Shown here one piece after another: positions 45,840 to 55,934 of a stretch of DNA of 64,000 nucleotides (positions within the stretch are counted from its first letter, which is position 1; each line of letters opens with the position of its first letter). The DNA lies in the NCBI GenBank assembly GCA_018676675.1, contig JABHEG010000079.1, forward strand, positions 1 through 64,000. Reading direction: 5' to 3'. A model generated the notes under the pieces. That model worked only from the letters and a program-made list of their open reading frames with translations. It was not told the DNA's origin and searched no databases. The stretch is from Lentisphaerota bacterium. GTDB lineage: Bacteria > Verrucomicrobiota > Lentisphaeria > Oligosphaerales > JABHEG01. A program made the translations under genes and the position numbers.

Positions 45840-47300
45840 TCACGTCGGCAAGACGGATTCGTTCTCGACGGCCGGGTCCCGCAAGGCCACGTGTCTGTCC
45901 CCAGTCCGTTCTGCCTCCTGCGTCAGTAGCTGGAAGTAGTGATCTCTGATCTCATTGCACGCGGGATCGTAGAAGCAGTTGACCAATTCCTGGGGATCGT
46001 TCTCCAGATCATACAGCTCACAGAGATCGGACAGGTTCCACACGAGCTTCCATGTCCCGTCAGTGACCATGCGGGCGGAGTAGTGCCCATACCAATCCCC
46101 GTGGTACTCACCGTAGTGGACCTTGCGGGACCATGTGGTCTCGCCTGCCGTCAGTGGCAGCAGCGATTCACCGTGGAGCTCGTGCTGTCCCATGCTCTCC
46201 GGTTGCTCTCCGGTCATGGCGTGCATGAGAGTGGCGGTCACATCCATCAGATGCACCAACTCCGGCACGCGTCGTCCCTGAGCCGGCCCCGGGGGCTTGA
46301 TCAGCAGAGGAATTCGGTAGATCTCGTCATACATGTACGCGCCCTTGCTATTGAATCCGTGCGAGCCGGCCATGTCGCCGTGATCTGCCGTGAAGACAAT
46401 CATGGTGTTCTCGTATTGACCTGTGCGCTTCAGTTCCGCGATGACAGCACCGACCTGCTCGTCGATCAGCTCCATGTAGGAGAACAGACAGGCCAGCAAC
46501 TCGCGTGTCTCCTCGTCGCTCCAGCTCTTCAGCCGGCCGCGTTGTCCCAGCCGGTGCAGCTTCACCTGGTTCAGGGGCTTCCCCGCGAACTCGTCACAAC
46601 GGTTTGGCCAGAGATCGATTTCCGACGGGTCGTGTCGAATACCAAATGACTCAGGAACCAGCCAGGGACTGTGAGGGCCGGGGAACGCGCAGAAAGCACA
46701 GAATGGCTGGTTCTTGCTCTCCCGTGCACGCAGGAACTGCCGTGTGAAGTTAGCAGCCGCCACGTCGGGGAACCGTTCCATTGGCAAGGCAATCGTGCCT
46801 CCCCGGCCGCCCCCGTATGCATCAACGAGCGGGGCCAGATTGGTGGTCGGATGCCAGTGCGAGCTGGCGAGGAAAGGCAGATCGCTTTGTCCGGGGCGCG
46901 GATGCGTGTGGTCGAAGCGGGAGGCGAACAGATCTGCCGCCGGGCCGATGTGCCACTTGCCGAAGTAAGCGGTCTCGTACTCCGTCTCGGCGGCTGCCCA
47001 GTCGGGAAACATTGCCATGTCCGGACGCAGATGCTCGCAATAGGAGTAGCCTGGCGACGAGTTGTTGAACATGTGATGGCGATGCGGATACACGCCTGTC
47101 ATGAGGCTGGCACGAGCAGGCGAACACAACGCGCAGGGAGTGTAGGCTCGTTCGAAGACGCACGCCTCTGCCGCCAGGGCGTCGATGTTGGGCGTCCGCA
47201 CGGTCCGTCCCCCGTAGCACGCCAGCAGGTCAATCCGCAACTGGTCACAGAAGAACACCAGTATGTTCGTCGGGCTGTCGGTCTGTGAAGCGTGCGACAT
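45840..47300 (-). CDS. type I sulfatase (formylglycine-dependent)
   Basis: A 486-aa protein, normal for the family. The start at 47300 (MSHASQTDSPTNILVFFCDQ) is where homology begins. The modification motif C-x-P-x-R is CSPAR (Cys about 59) in CALCSPARASLMTG; this cysteine would be oxidised to formylglycine. Metal-binding residues are visible in FFCDQLRIDLL and in FTADHGDMAGSHG. GKWHIG also matches. No signal peptide is seen, so unlike most PVC sulfatases it appears cytoplasmic, perhaps acting on imported sulfated oligosaccharides. No sulfatase-modifying enzyme gene is recognisable in the window. The gene upstream, on the same strand, is a nucleoside hydrolase-like gene 118 bp away. Confidence 0.9.
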   Translation of the reverse strand: MSHASQTDSPTNILVFFCDQLRIDLLACYGGRTVRTPNIDALAAEACVFERAYTPCALCSPARASLMTGVYPHRHHMFNNSSPGYSYCEHLRPDMAMFPDWAAAETEYETAYFGKWHIGPAADLFASRFDHTHPRPGQSDLPFLASSHWHPTTNLAPLVDAYGGGRGGTIALPMERFPDVAAANFTRQFLRARESKNQPFCAFCAFPGPHSPWLVPESFGIRHDPSEIDLWPNRCDEFAGKPLNQVKLHRLGQRGRLKSWSDEETRELLACLFSYMELIDEQVGAVIAELKRTGQYENTMIVFTADHGDMAGSHGFNSKGAYMYDEIYRIPLLIKPPGPAQGRRVPELVHLMDVTATLMHAMTGEQPESMGQHELHGESLLPLTAGETTWSRKVHYGEYHGDWYGHYSARMVTDGTWKLVWNLSDLCELYDLENDPQELVNCFYDPACNEIRDHYFQLLTQEAERTGDRHVALRDPAVENESVLPT

Positions 47301-47418
47301 TACCTTGTCTCCCGAGTTTCCTGAACGTGGAATCAGGCCCTCTACGTGTGTAGGAAGACCAGCGTCAGTCCAATTCGCATGTGATCCCGGGGCATCGCCG
47401 CCATCATCAGCCTGAGCG

Positions 47419-48357
47419 CTACTCCCCCGCAACGGCCGGCTCAAGCAGTCGTTGAACGAGGAAGTCCAGATACCCCGCGAGATCGTCCCATCCCATCCCG
47501 ATTTCAATCGGACATCCGGCCTCATCGATTTGGGTGTAGCCCTCGTCATCGACGGACACCGGATGCGTCTCCATCATCAGGCCCTTCCTCGTGAACGCAA
47601 GGTAGACGGCTACCGTATCGAACAGAACCGACGAGTGCGTGTCCGGATCGTTTGTTTCATTCCAGGGCGACCAGACATCGTAGTTCTCCATGACGGCCCG
47701 CACGACGGTGTCTTCGCTCCGACGCAGCTGTTGATATCTCTCACCATCGAGAACGATCATTCCGCAGCTGTCGAGCGGGGTAATCACTGCGCTTCGCCAG
47801 TCGGCCCGGAACACAGCCTGAGCGGCCGGGACATTACAGCGCACGTTCCATTCCGGAATCTGACCGTCAGCCATATCGAGATGATGGTTGGTCGTGTGAT
47901 GTACACGGAAGGAGCCGTGCATTCCCACGAAGTTCGCTTTTGCGGCAATGGCAGGTTCACGCTCGAGAGCAGCCCGGATGTTGGGGACGGGGCCGATACA
48001 GATCAGTGTGATCGGCTCGGGGGCCTCCATGATCGTGTCGATGATCGCCTGTACACCATCGCGGAAGACCGTTCCCGGATACGCATCGAGTGTGTAGCCC
48101 TCAACCCATTTCGCCTGCCGCATACGTTCGGGAGGCATGCCCAGGGGCAATCCGACCCCGACGGGGATGTCTGTCCGTCCGGTTACGTCCAGGAATCGGG
48201 CCAGAATGCGGGCTCGGTAGTCCGTGTCCCCGGTGTCGGACACCACGAGTTTGACATCCAATTCAGGTGATTTGAGGAGCATGGCCAATGCCCATGTATC
48301 GTCAATGTCCCCACCAATGTCAGTGTCGAATATCACGGGAATGCGCGGTTCCGGCAT
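47419..48357 (-). CDS. inosine-uridine-type nucleoside hydrolase family protein
   Basis: A 312-aa protein; ATG 48357 follows GGAG by 8 bases. The N-terminus carries the calcium-binding aspartate cluster of the family as IFDTDIGGDIDDTWALAMLL (Asp 11, 13, 17, 19, 20). ITLICIGPVPNIRAALE corresponds to the conserved T-x-x-x-x-G-P-x-T/P-N block, and NVRCNVPAAQAVFRADW to the N-x-x-x-D-P-x-A-A block with an altered residue. No signal peptide. These enzymes hydrolyse ribonucleoside N-glycosidic bonds. Members of PVC clusters often stand in glycan loci with unproven substrates, so a nucleoside role is probable but not certain. Likely in one transcript with the sulfatase. Confidence 0.82.
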   Translation of the reverse strand: MPEPRIPVIFDTDIGGDIDDTWALAMLLKSPELDVKLVVSDTGDTDYRARILARFLDVTGRTDIPVGVGLPLGMPPERMRQAKWVEGYTLDAYPGTVFRDGVQAIIDTIMEAPEPITLICIGPVPNIRAALEREPAIAAKANFVGMHGSFRVHHTTNHHLDMADGQIPEWNVRCNVPAAQAVFRADWRSAVITPLDSCGMIVLDGERYQQLRRSEDTVVRAVMENYDVWSPWNETNDPDTHSSVLFDTVAVYLAFTRKGLMMETHPVSVDDEGYTQIDEAGCPIEIGMGWDDLAGYLDFLVQRLLEPAVAGE

Positions 48358-48514
48358 TGTGTTTCTCCAGTGGCTCATCAATCAGGTAGCGTGATACCCA
48401 TTCTGGGCGCTAATCTAGAGCCGGGGAAGCAGGACGCCAGCGCCGTTGAGGGCTCAGGAGTGGGCACCGGTGTGTGTGCTGTGTGACTGCCGCTGCGCGC
48501 TTGTGTTGCCGCCT

Positions 48515-48557
48515 CGCCGGGAAACGACGATGCTACGGCATCGCCTCTTGCCCGGCG
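48515..48557. other. nested perfect hairpins in a divergent intergenic region
   Basis: Outer arms CGCCGGG (48515-48521) and CCCGGCG (48551-48557) enclose an inner perfect hairpin CGATGC-TACG-GCATCG (48528-48543). The element stands in the 381-bp gap between the divergently read nucleoside hydrolase gene (start 48357) and the amidohydrolase gene (start 48739). It could be another intergenic hairpin repeat or an RNA leader structure. The rest of the gap shows no gene and no clear promoter. Confidence 0.5.
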
Positions 48558-48738
48558 GGGCTCCTCTCATCCCGGAGCCGTCCTCGTCAGGGCGTACACT
48601 GACTTACGCAGCTTGGTACTAGTCCAGCAAGTGTTCCGTTTGCTTGCCTGGCACCGGATGTGGTTGTAGGTGCCCGAGGGGGATATGTTGGACGTGGGAG
48701 CTGGCAGCCATACGGAGTTCACGTGCGAGGATGTGACA

Positions 48739-49875
48739 ATGATGCAGGAGAAGCGGTTTCCGGTCGTCGAGATGCAGGGCAGTCATTTCGAGATGGGGCA
48801 GCAGTACGGACAGCAGTGCCGTGGACTCATCCGTGACCTGTCCGCTCAATTCGACGGGATCTTTGTTCCGGACGCGACCCGTCACCGAGCGGCTCGGGGC
48901 GCCATGGTCGACGCGGTGCCGTTTGTGCGTGCCGCGGCGCCGGCGTTGATCGAAGAAGTCGAGGGCATTGCCTCCGGTGCCGATCTGAGCTTCGAGGACG
49001 CGTTCCGCATGAATTGCTCGGCCGAGATGGGGCAGTGGCGTGGTTGTCAGGAGCAGCGTTCCGCCGTGTCGATAGCCGAAGCTGACGAGTGCACCACCCT
49101 GGCGGCATGCACGAACACGGCGACGCTGGTGGCCTGGAACATGGACTGGCATCGGTTGCTGCAGCCCTACATGGTCTTGCTCAAAGGTCGGCCCGACGAT
49201 GGGCCGGCATTTCTTGCCTTTGCACTAGCAGGAAGTGTTGGGAGGCCGGGTCTGTCGGAGAGCATCGCGATCTCCGCAAACCAATTGCCGTATCGATCGG
49301 GTCCGACTCCGCCCGGTGCCGATGGTCCTGCGTGGGCCGGGCCTGGCGTGCCCTACTGCTTCCTGTCGCGTATGCTGCTCGAACAAGAGAGTACGGCTGC
49401 TGCGCTGGAACTGCTGGAGCGGACCCGGCGCATGGGGTGTCTGAACTACACGCTGGGCGACGCAACCGGCGATATCTGCTGCGTCGAGACCACGCCGACG
49501 GCCCAGGCCGTGCTGCCGAGGGAAGAGAGCTTTGTGACGCACGCGAATTCGTACCACAGCCCCCGGTTCAGCGGCTTACCCCAAGCGGAGCGTGAAAGGC
49601 GTGATCCGCGCGCTCACGCTGCTCAGACGTTACTCCTCGACCATCGCGGGCGAGTCGAACGGGATGTCATCACGATGGCACAACGGTACCATTTTCCCGG
49701 GCAGTGCACCGGCGTCTGCCACCATACCGAGACGACCATGACGCTTCTGTCGTTCGTCGCTGAGGTCGGTCAAGGCCGCATGTGGGCCGCGTACGGCTCC
49801 CCCTGTGAGCACGCCTTCTTGCCCTACTCACTGGAGCCGCCGCGAAGGAGGTCTCGCAGCGGGGTTCACGGTTAG
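48739..49875 (+). CDS. C45-type (acyl-CoA:6-APA acyltransferase-like) Ntn amidohydrolase
   Basis: A 378-aa protein. The start is set at ATG 48739 (MMQEKRFPVVEM); in-frame ATGs at 48670 and 48685 are possible but add non-conserved sequence. The family N-terminus GSHFEMGQQYGQQCRGLI is followed by the expected self-cleavage site with nucleophile cysteine in EADECTTLAAC (Cys about 118) and by the VAWNMDWH block. GCLNYTLGDATGDICCVETT and FVTHANSYHSP near the middle are also conserved. Family members are N-terminal-nucleophile hydrolases cleaving amide bonds; this one may act on N-acyl amino sugars or peptides, which is inference. No signal peptide. It is convergent with the GH32-like gene. Confidence 0.8.
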   Translation: MMQEKRFPVVEMQGSHFEMGQQYGQQCRGLIRDLSAQFDGIFVPDATRHRAARGAMVDAVPFVRAAAPALIEEVEGIASGADLSFEDAFRMNCSAEMGQWRGCQEQRSAVSIAEADECTTLAACTNTATLVAWNMDWHRLLQPYMVLLKGRPDDGPAFLAFALAGSVGRPGLSESIAISANQLPYRSGPTPPGADGPAWAGPGVPYCFLSRMLLEQESTAAALELLERTRRMGCLNYTLGDATGDICCVETTPTAQAVLPREESFVTHANSYHSPRFSGLPQAERERRDPRAHAAQTLLLDHRGRVERDVITMAQRYHFPGQCTGVCHHTETTMTLLSFVAEVGQGRMWAAYGSPCEHAFLPYSLEPPRRRSRSGVHG

Positions 49876-50058
49876 TGCGTTCACAGTTCAAAGGTCCTGT
49901 CGTCGAGAACTGCCCCGTTGTCACCGGGGATCGCAGATTCCTGGAACACGACATCACAGTGCTTGCTTAGCACCCACAGTCTACAAGAAGAAGTGACGAT
50001 GCCTTTCCCCGTGGAGGCATGGCCAATCGGCGGATCGAGACTCCCTTGGACCTGAGGC

Positions 50059-51648
50059 CTACTGGAAGATCCGTCTCATGGTCCAGGCCCGGAGCGTCTG
50101 ACAGAGAGCGGGGCGACCGCGCGACTGGATGGAGAAACCGAGGCTGTCGGAGCCCTCCGGATAGACCCGCGTCAGACAGGCGCTCTGCCCGTTCACGAAG
50201 ACCTCCACGATGCAGCGGTCCACGAAGATGCGCAACTCCAGCGGTTCCCCCGCTTTGCGCAGATATGAACAGCTCTGCGGCTCGTTGATCTCTCCCTCTC
50301 CACTCGTGCTGGAGAAGCTCGGATCGATGGTGACGATGCTGTCGCGGACACTCCAGCTTCGGTTGCCGAAGTCCTTCCCCGCCTCTCGATGGAAGTTGAT
50401 TGCCGTGTACTCCGACTTGTCCGGGGCGCGTAACACGTTGAGCGTGATGAAACGAGCTTCCATGGGATCAATGACGGCGATGATCTCCATGGCGTTCCCG
50501 CGCACCTCGTCGACCACGATCTCACGGTTGGCCGGCAACTCGATGTCACTCAGTTCGATGGCGCCTTCACGCAGGGACTCGACATCACCGGCAGGCGCCA
50601 TGAGCAGGCGTCCGTCGTCGCCGAGGGTGTACTTCCGCGGCAGGGACATAATCTGGGCCCACCCGGCCTGGGGGCGTCCCTCGCTGACGTTGTAGATGCA
50701 GTTGAGTCCACCTTCGCCGTCGGGGAATGCGGACGGTGCGTGGATACTCCCGTTGCCCTGGCGGCCTGTATTGAGGTAGCCGCCTCCGCTCGCAACGAAT
50801 CTCTGGCGTCGTCGGTCGTACTCACCGACTACGTACATCGCACTGTGTACGTGGCTGAAGGTGAGCAGGATGTGCTTGTCACCAATCGGCCAGAAGTAGG
50901 GGCAGGAGCCGTCGTCGCCGGAGAATCCGAAGATGTCGTTCTCCATGAACTCGCCCATGTAGACCCAGTTCTCCAGATCGGGTGAACGGTACAAGTGATC
51001 GGCCATTCGGCACGGGGTCGCGTTCTCACAGCCGGCCTTGTTGTTCGCGTGGGGCTCGGCCAAGGGACTGATGCCGTCGGTCCACCCACCGCAGAGCACG
51101 TAGTAGAAGTCGCCGTCCTTCCAGATACAGGGATCGTAGATCTGGTGGGGCGAGCCGTACTCGTCGTAGTCCACATTGGGGATAACGGCTTTCCCCGTGA
51201 GCACGTCCCAATTGAGCAAGAGCGGATCGTCGGACACGGCCACCATCAGTCCGGCCTGCCCGTGGTGACCGTAGTAGGCGGCAATGACCCGGTCCCCGTC
51301 GACAAAGCACCCACCGGAGAAGCAGTTCTGCTCGGTATCGGGATAGATGGCATACGGCAAGTCCCGCCAGTGAATGAGGTCCTTGCTGACGGCGTGCCCC
51401 CAGTGAATCCGGCCTTCGTTGGGATGGCCTTGGTAGAAGAGATGCCAATTGCCCTGCCAGAAACACAGACCGTTCGGGTCATTCAGCCCGTTTTCCGGGG
51501 GACTGAAGTGATAGAACGGGCGATACGGATCACCCGCCTTGGCCGTGCGGGACTCGGCAAAACGCTTGAGCAGGACATCGTCCCGCAGTTCCTGTTCCTG
51601 AGCGACGAGATCACTGCTGAAATGCTGACGGGGCGTTCGAGATTTCAT
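50059..51648 (-). CDS. GH32-like five-bladed propeller protein with altered acid/base site
   Basis: A 529-aa protein. ATG 51648 has TAGGAG just upstream; no signal peptide. The GH32 nucleophile motif is NDPNG (Asp 57) in PPENGLNDPNGLCFWQGNWH. The transition-state aspartate motif, usually RDP, is QIYDPCIWK (Asp about 172). The usual EC motif with the acid/base Glu is replaced by DDGSCPYFWPIG (Ser about 248 before the conserved Cys-Pro). The C-terminal beta-sandwich with GEPLELRIFVDRCIVEVFVN (starting about 460) is intact. The fold thus matches fructan hydrolases, but the standard catalytic acid is missing, so activity may use another residue or another substrate. The next gene upstream, ending at 51657, is only 8 bp away and surely co-transcribed. 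Confidence 0.8.
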   Translation of the reverse strand: MKSRTPRQHFSSDLVAQEQELRDDVLLKRFAESRTAKAGDPYRPFYHFSPPENGLNDPNGLCFWQGNWHLFYQGHPNEGRIHWGHAVSKDLIHWRDLPYAIYPDTEQNCFSGGCFVDGDRVIAAYYGHHGQAGLMVAVSDDPLLLNWDVLTGKAVIPNVDYDEYGSPHQIYDPCIWKDGDFYYVLCGGWTDGISPLAEPHANNKAGCENATPCRMADHLYRSPDLENWVYMGEFMENDIFGFSGDDGSCPYFWPIGDKHILLTFSHVHSAMYVVGEYDRRRQRFVASGGGYLNTGRQGNGSIHAPSAFPDGEGGLNCIYNVSEGRPQAGWAQIMSLPRKYTLGDDGRLLMAPAGDVESLREGAIELSDIELPANREIVVDEVRGNAMEIIAVIDPMEARFITLNVLRAPDKSEYTAINFHREAGKDFGNRSWSVRDSIVTIDPSFSSTSGEGEINEPQSCSYLRKAGEPLELRIFVDRCIVEVFVNGQSACLTRVYPEGSDSLGFSIQSRGRPALCQTLRAWTMRRIFQ

Positions 51649-51656
51649 AGCTGCTC

Positions 51657-53372
51657 CTAGCTCTCTACGCGTTCTGCTAGCGGGGAACAATGTAAGACAG
51701 CATACGTCGCAAAACTTGCAGCCGGGAAGCGAACCGTGTCACCAAGGATCGACAGCGTCAATGCTTCCTTCATGTCCGGTGAAAGGAGCTTGGCTCTGAT
51801 CATTCCGGGAATGGAGATGGCAATGTCGCTCCCGCGTTTGTCCCCGCAGTTAAGCAGATGAACCAGGCATCCGCTGTCAGTATGGACAGCGCGCACCAAG
51901 AAATTCGCGGGGGCTTCAAGGACCGTGACCGGCGTCGGCAAACCGGCAACGTCGAATTCACCCAAAGGCGACGTTTCCTCAAACAACGGCACCGCTCTCT
52001 TCTCACCGGTTGGGCAGTACGTCCCTGAATTCCCAGTGGCAATGATCCTCCCGTTGAAGCTGAAATCACGTAAGCACACGGCGTGCGGCAGTATCAGGAC
52101 CGTGAACTCGTCGTCGAGTCTGTCCAGGTCGTCCTCATGCACAACACTGAACTGAATGTGGGCGTCAGTGAGAGCATTGGACCAGCCGTGAAACTCCCGA
52201 TAGAAACTGTGATCGCGGCAGTCATACTGGTCGCGCGTTGCCGAAGACAACAGGAGGGCGACGTCTGCAACCGGTCTTCCTGCCTTGCTGAGCAGACCGC
52301 TGCATTGGTCCTCCCACCGGAAAAGTCGGGCATATTCGGCCACGTCTTCCGGGTTGTCAGTCAGATTGTCTTCCGGGGAGAGCGACCGTTCCATGAGAGC
52401 ACTCCCCACTCCCCAGGGGCGTATGCCGTGTGCCATGCGGAGCGCCCACGCGAACTCAATGTGTTTGGTGTCACTGATTGACAGACCGAGAACCGGGACG
52501 TCGTAATGCACGCCTACCCCCTGGTACGCGGCGCAATTTGTGGCGGTACTGCGCCACTCTTTCTTGCCGCTGCGCGTGCACACTTCAGTGAAGAGGATAC
52601 TGGTCCCGCGCATGCGTTCATCGTTATTCTCTCCGTAAAGCTGGCTGTGGGACGGATTCGGTTCGTCATTCTTGCATCCCAGAAGCGGAATGTCGCCAAT
52701 TGCTTTCCGCAAACCCTCGTAGAAATCACCCGTCGACTGCAATCTGAAACGAAGCCATTCGCGCCAATCAGGGTCGGAGAAGTCGGGTTCCGGCGCAGCT
52801 TTGCCGAACGTCTTGAGGCAATGCGGACAGACGCAATCATGCCACCCGGTGCGGAAGTAAACCTCGTCGGTCATCATGCCATCCACCTGGGTCTCTGCGA
52901 CCATGAGTTTGGCCAACCGGTAGTATTCGCTCTGGAAATCCGGATTGTTCATGCACCACAGATACCAGCCGTTCCAATTGTCCACGAAAGCGTATTCGCC
53001 CGTCTCTCCATCGATCGAGAGCATCGTCTTTTCGTGTTCGGTGAAGATGCCAAGTGAAGGGTTGGCGAACGAACAGGTGGAATGATAGAACACGTCCATT
53101 CCCTCGGCGTGGGCAATGCCAACAGCCCGGGCGATGGCAGCGCGGACCTCAGCACTCACATGGTTGTGTTCGTAGAGCACAAGCCGTCTCAGACCTTCGA
53201 CGATCAACGTGTTGAAGCCGGCACGTCTCAAGGCCCGAACGTCTTTGCGCATGACGTCATCGGATACCGCCCCGATCCACACCGGATCCATGCACGGCGC
53301 CGCCATATCTCTGAGGTTGTCCTCGCACAGCTTGAACGACCAATTGGTCATCCTCATGTTCTTGATGTTCAT
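51657..53372 (-). CDS. cytoplasmic TIM-barrel glycosidase-like protein
   Basis: A 571-aa protein. ATG 53372 follows AGGA and opens directly into [20 protein letters not shown] with no signal peptide. The TIM-barrel part resembles the hypothetical glycosidases related to GH42/GHL6: [34 protein letters not shown] (likely catalytic D/E near 165) and a conserved cysteine knot [11 protein letters not shown]. The section after about 370 ([20 protein letters not shown] ... [10 protein letters not shown]) looks like the Rossmann-like trimerisation domain of GH42 beta-galactosidases. A small beta domain ends the protein. It forms a tight pair with the GH32-like gene. Substrate unknown; a beta-galactoside-like oligosaccharide is a guess. 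Confidence 0.65.
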   Translation of the reverse strand: MNIKNMRMTNWSFKLCEDNLRDMAAPCMDPVWIGAVSDDVMRKDVRALRRAGFNTLIVEGLRRLVLYEHNHVSAEVRAAIARAVGIAHAEGMDVFYHSTCSFANPSLGIFTEHEKTMLSIDGETGEYAFVDNWNGWYLWCMNNPDFQSEYYRLAKLMVAETQVDGMMTDEVYFRTGWHDCVCPHCLKTFGKAAPEPDFSDPDWREWLRFRLQSTGDFYEGLRKAIGDIPLLGCKNDEPNPSHSQLYGENNDERMRGTSILFTEVCTRSGKKEWRSTATNCAAYQGVGVHYDVPVLGLSISDTKHIEFAWALRMAHGIRPWGVGSALMERSLSPEDNLTDNPEDVAEYARLFRWEDQCSGLLSKAGRPVADVALLLSSATRDQYDCRDHSFYREFHGWSNALTDAHIQFSVVHEDDLDRLDDEFTVLILPHAVCLRDFSFNGRIIATGNSGTYCPTGEKRAVPLFEETSPLGEFDVAGLPTPVTVLEAPANFLVRAVHTDSGCLVHLLNCGDKRGSDIAISIPGMIRAKLLSPDMKEALTLSILGDTVRFPAASFATYAVLHCSPLAERVES

Positions 53373-53617
53373 CCCTTTTTCCTGTCTCAGAACGGCTCCC
53401 GAAGATCCTGTGGTGCGCATCACGTCTCGGACCGGCCGGACGATTGAGTCTCGAATATAGCACCGCGTCCCCATGCAGCGACGTTGGTGGGCAACGAGGC
53501 CGAGGCCGCTTGATGTCAATGACATTGGCTGGCAGTGTACGACCGCGAGCGAAAGAACGCCGCAAGTCACCCTTTGGTACGACATCGAGTCGCGGTAGCA
53601 AAGAAGACGAGGAATAC

Positions 53618-55873
53618 GTGGGTACAACGGTTCACATCGCGTTTGGGAACGAGCGCGTGCCGACGAGCGGCGCAGGCGTCGGCGGATGCATTGATGTGGC
53701 TCGCCGAGGGCAATGCCTGTATGCGCTGCAGAACCGCAGCATGGTCGTACTGGACCTTGCCGATTCAGACGCTCCCAGGCCGCTTGGCGCCCTGGCAAAC
53801 CTGGGGAATCTCCGTCAGATCGTCGTACGGGGGACGACGGCATTCATTACGGCTCGGGAAGACGGACTGTTCATCGTTGATGTCTCCGATCCCGAGCAGC
53901 CGCGACTCATCGCTCACCATGACACGATCGAGTTCGCGACAGGGATTGACATCTGTGACGGGGTCGCGTTCGTTGCCTGCAGGTGGTTCGGGGTTGAGAT
54001 CGTGGACGTTTCCGACCCGGCGCTTCCGCGGCACATGTCGATCATGCGTGTGGGTGAGGCCCAGTCGTGCGAAGTCAGCGATGGCTTTCTCTACGTGGGT
54101 GCCTGGGAGGAGCGCCGGGTGGCCATCTGCGATGTCCGCAATCCGGCTGCTCCGAGACAGGTTGCCACTGTTCCCCTGGGCGGACGAGGAGACGGGGTCC
54201 GTGTGCACAATGGCATCCTGTACGCCGCGACCGGACACCATCGCCGGGGGGCTTCACTGGGCGTTGAGGATCCGCGATACGGAGCAGGCAATGGCATGGA
54301 CATTTTCGACGTGTCCGAGCCGGCTCGGCCTCGTCAGCTCTCCAGAGTCCAGTTCGACTGGAGGTTCTACTACGGCTGGCCGGACACGTGGCGCGTTGAG
54401 CTGGCCTATCCGCATGCCTACCTCTGCCACACCTATAACGGGATCTTCGTTCTAGACGTCTCCAATCCGGCGGCTCCCGGGGAGCTGGGCCAGATCCGGA
54501 TCCCGCTCTATCCCGGCGATCCGGGATACCGTGAGCTCAAGACCGAATCGCCTCACGGACGACGGCAGCCGATTCTCCCGTTCGATCCCAAGGAGAAGCT
54601 CTACAGCCCGGTGTGCGGCCTTGCCATCGACGACGGGTGCCTGTACGTCGCGGCTCTGTTCTCCGATCTCCACGTATTCCGCGACGCCGAACTCGTGTGT
54701 AGCTTGGCCTTCGTCAACACGGGCTCTTCCTTGGAGAGCGGCGGTCCCCCGCCGTGGCTGCACGCACGCCATACGGTCGAGGACGACCGCTCTCCAGAAC
54801 CCAGCCAAGTTACACCCTCTGATATGGCTGCTGGGACCTCCCGGCAGAAGCCCTCGCTCGTTAGGTTTGCTGCCAGCGAAACCGTCGCCACATCGCCGCT
54901 GTGTGCGGTCGGCGACTTTCACGAACCCGACCTGCCTTTTTTGCAGCAAGCTCTGTCCCCGATTGCGGAGCGAGTCGCACACTATCGCCCATTCGGACAG
55001 GTCTACGCCGCCGCGGAGTATGGAGGCCTGGTCTATGCCGCGTGCGGCTCGGCTGGGGTCCATGTCCTGGATCAGGATCTCCGACTGCTGAATACCTGTG
55101 CCAGCGCGGGGTTCGCAATGGATCTCCAGATCAACGGCGGACGTCTGTATGTGGCGGAGAGCTCCGGTGGATTGGCGTGCTACCAGATCGATGGCTCCGG
55201 CCTCGAGCGGGTGCACACCTACGTATGTCAGTCTCCTGTGCGGCAGGTGCGCGTTTCAGCGGATGGACGTGTTGCCGTCATCCAGGCAGGAGGCTCCGCG
55301 TACGAGGCCCTGAGGTTGGACAGCACTGCCCCACCCGAGTTGATGCGCACGGAGCGAGGCACGGGAGGACTCATCTACTATCGGCAGCTCTGCAACGGGT
55401 TCATTGACGGCCGATTCATCTGCGGAACATGGTGCGCCGGCCGGACCTTCATGCTCGACCTGGTTGGCGACGATCCGGAGCCGCTCCCCGATGTGACAGG
55501 CGTGCTACCAGACATGGAGACGGGCGGGTACTGCCCATGCGGTTCCTACGCGTTGCTGACCCGGAACGGGGGGTATTCATTCTACCTTCCCGGGTTTGGC
55601 GGGGACTATGAGGCCCTTCCCGTACACAGGATCGAGGGTGGACCGGACTTCTACGGCAAACCCACTTGTCACGGTGGTCTTCTCGCCGTGTGCAACCGGA
55701 TCGGCGGGGATGTCACGCTTGTTGACATCTCCTGCCTCTCCAAACCCAAGCTCCTCTGCCGGTTCCGCCTCAGTGGCAGCCCTGACTGTGCCTCCATCGG
55801 AGAGGAAACCCTCCTCATTCCGGCAGGCTATCAAGGCCTGTTCCGAGCCGCGTTCTCCGGGCGCATAGACTGA
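53618..55873 (+). CDS. LVIVD-repeat beta-propeller protein interrupted by an in-frame DNA repeat
   Basis: A 751-aa protein. GTG 53618, preceded by GAGGA at a 5-base distance, is preferred; the open frame extends to 53444 without family resemblance. The sequence is a run of LVIVD-type blades: [62 protein letters not shown] and [16 protein letters not shown]. No catalytic motif or signal peptide is seen. Residues about 369-401 ([20 protein letters not shown]) are encoded by a copy of the hairpin repeat also found at 9204-9300, inserted without breaking the frame. Propellers of this kind are often binding scaffolds; a role in the surrounding glycan cluster is inference. It is read divergently from the TIM-barrel gene. 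Confidence 0.75.
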   Translation: MGTTVHIAFGNERVPTSGAGVGGCIDVARRGQCLYALQNRSMVVLDLADSDAPRPLGALANLGNLRQIVVRGTTAFITAREDGLFIVDVSDPEQPRLIAHHDTIEFATGIDICDGVAFVACRWFGVEIVDVSDPALPRHMSIMRVGEAQSCEVSDGFLYVGAWEERRVAICDVRNPAAPRQVATVPLGGRGDGVRVHNGILYAATGHHRRGASLGVEDPRYGAGNGMDIFDVSEPARPRQLSRVQFDWRFYYGWPDTWRVELAYPHAYLCHTYNGIFVLDVSNPAAPGELGQIRIPLYPGDPGYRELKTESPHGRRQPILPFDPKEKLYSPVCGLAIDDGCLYVAALFSDLHVFRDAELVCSLAFVNTGSSLESGGPPPWLHARHTVEDDRSPEPSQVTPSDMAAGTSRQKPSLVRFAASETVATSPLCAVGDFHEPDLPFLQQALSPIAERVAHYRPFGQVYAAAEYGGLVYAACGSAGVHVLDQDLRLLNTCASAGFAMDLQINGGRLYVAESSGGLACYQIDGSGLERVHTYVCQSPVRQVRVSADGRVAVIQAGGSAYEALRLDSTAPPELMRTERGTGGLIYYRQLCNGFIDGRFICGTWCAGRTFMLDLVGDDPEPLPDVTGVLPDMETGGYCPCGSYALLTRNGGYSFYLPGFGGDYEALPVHRIEGGPDFYGKPTCHGGLLAVCNRIGGDVTLVDISCLSKPKLLCRFRLSGSPDCASIGEETLLIPAGYQGLFRAAFSGRID
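54722..54818. repeat. dispersed hairpin repeat copy inside a coding sequence
   Basis: This 97-bp segment aligns nearly base for base with 9204-9300: GGCTCTTCC, then GGAGAGCGGCGGTCC, GCTGCACGCACG, ATACGGTCGAGGACGACC, GCTCTCC and a CCAAGT ending. A GGAGAGCGG arm pairs with CCGCTCTCC near the other end, and CGGCGG...CCGCCG forms a nested stem. It lies in the LVIVD propeller gene, in frame and free of stops. Confidence 0.88.
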
Positions 55874-55934
55874 CCTGGGGATGCGGACGCAACGCGACCC
55901 GGTAAGACGAAGCAATCAACCAAAGGGACCTGTG

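Noticed and set aside
45266-45949. Plus-strand 227-aa frame with 48-residue repeats
   Set aside because: It is created by a 144-bp tandem DNA repeat whose period is divisible by three, has no Shine-Dalgarno and runs into the antisense of the sulfatase gene.
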